Below, in pieces: positions 63,963 through 64,000 of a stretch of DNA of 64,000 bases (the stretch's first letter is position 1; each line of letters starts with the position of its first letter). Under the pieces are notes generated by a model. It worked only from the letters and a program-made list of their open reading frames with translations. It searched no databases and was not told the origin of the DNA. The DNA comes from Bacteroides neonati (GTDB lineage: Bacteria; Bacteroidota; Bacteroidia; Bacteroidales; Bacteroidaceae): contig NZ_HG726020.1 of the NCBI RefSeq assembly GCF_000499785.1, positions 970,305 to 1,034,304 on the forward strand, read 5' to 3'. The translations under genes and the position numbers were made by a program.

Positions 63963-64000
63963 CGGTTCCCGGATACACACGCATGTGTTGTCGGGTACCG
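63963..64000 (+). terminator. Probable terminator hairpin cut by the window end
   Basis: CGGTTCCCG (63963-63971) pairs with CGGGTACCG (63992-64000) with one mismatch, and inner ACAC/GTGT pairing continues the stem. It starts 19 bases after the Sua5-like stop codon. The T-run, if any, lies outside the window. Confidence 0.6.

Overview
The window reads as chromosomal DNA of a Bacteroides-like member of the Bacteroidales. The supporting signs are a fused lpxC-fabZ gene, a SusC/SusD pair, a FimA/Mfa-type (type V pilus) fimbrial operon, a GldB-like lipoprotein, and promoters with the Bacteroidetes -7 element TAnnTTTG preceded by TTG or TTTG about 19-22 bases upstream. The species cannot be fixed from sequence alone. 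I found no tRNA or rRNA gene, insertion sequence, prophage or conventional CRISPR array. Most of the window is dense core chromosome. The fimbrial operon (1-9.5 kb), the SusCD block (27.7-33.5 kb) and the intergenic array at 53.5 kb are AT-richer and more accessory in character.

Layout. 0.2-9.5 kb is one long fimbrial operon: major fimbrillin, Mfa2/FimB-type anchor, four further fimbrillin-like lipoproteins (one carrying a C-terminal FISUMP domain, the likely tip adhesin), a seventh lipoprotein, and a small cytosolic ORF of unknown role. 9.6-16.5 kb holds a DUF5715-type lipoprotein, then phoH-purC-menG-aroE as an overlapping run, an alpha/beta hydrolase, a TPM-domain protein and lemA. 16.6-18.0 kb is a MACPF lipoprotein. 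18.4-22.8 kb is purM-prfA-pyrF-HD hydrolase. 22.9-27.7 kb is lpxD-lpxC/fabZ-lpxA, a pRiA4b ORF-3-like acidic protein and miaA (lipid A and tRNA modification). 28.4-33.5 kb is an orphan susC/susD pair. 33.6-35.5 kb is a BlaR1/BlaI-type protease-repressor pair, followed by an OmpA-like porin. 37.0-40.3 kb (minus strand) has an Arc-like regulator, a small membrane protein, an SPFH protein, a membrane LytTR regulator and a LiaF-like protein. 40.5-48.8 kb has dipeptidyl peptidase IV, lipA, a membrane-anchored degenerate Nudix protein, an RsmI-like methylase, GldB, FabI, a HAD phosphatase and a cupin. 49.3-58.7 kb has a hexuronate-type MFS transporter, a TPR/LuxR-type regulator, a DUF6261-like gene with an unusual upstream repeat array, an AraC regulator, two PLP sulfur-amino-acid enzymes and a Cof-type HAD phosphatase. 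58.7-63.9 kb has a Pif1-like helicase-TPR fusion, an AsmA-family protein and a Sua5/YrdC protein.

The observation I would look at first is upstream of the DUF6261-like gene. Seven copies of a short dyad box, AAAAC-N3-GTTT, recur at an exact 41-base step over about 260 bases (53488-53745), separated by 29-base segments that mostly differ. Forty-one bases is close to four helical turns. The repeat is far too short for CRISPR and the period is not a multiple of three, so it is neither a classical CRISPR nor a coding repeat. A phased protein-binding array or a structured leader for the DUF6261 gene is my best guess.

Other points of interest are a conserved Arg/Lys processing site downstream of the lipobox in six fimbrial subunits, a hairpin that could attenuate transcription after the major fimbrillin, a threefold repeat at the C-terminus of the MACPF protein, a SusC-plug-like segment at the C-terminus of the BlaR1-like protease, a duplicated 24-base leader element upstream of susC, and a paired direct repeat upstream of the hexuronate-type transporter.
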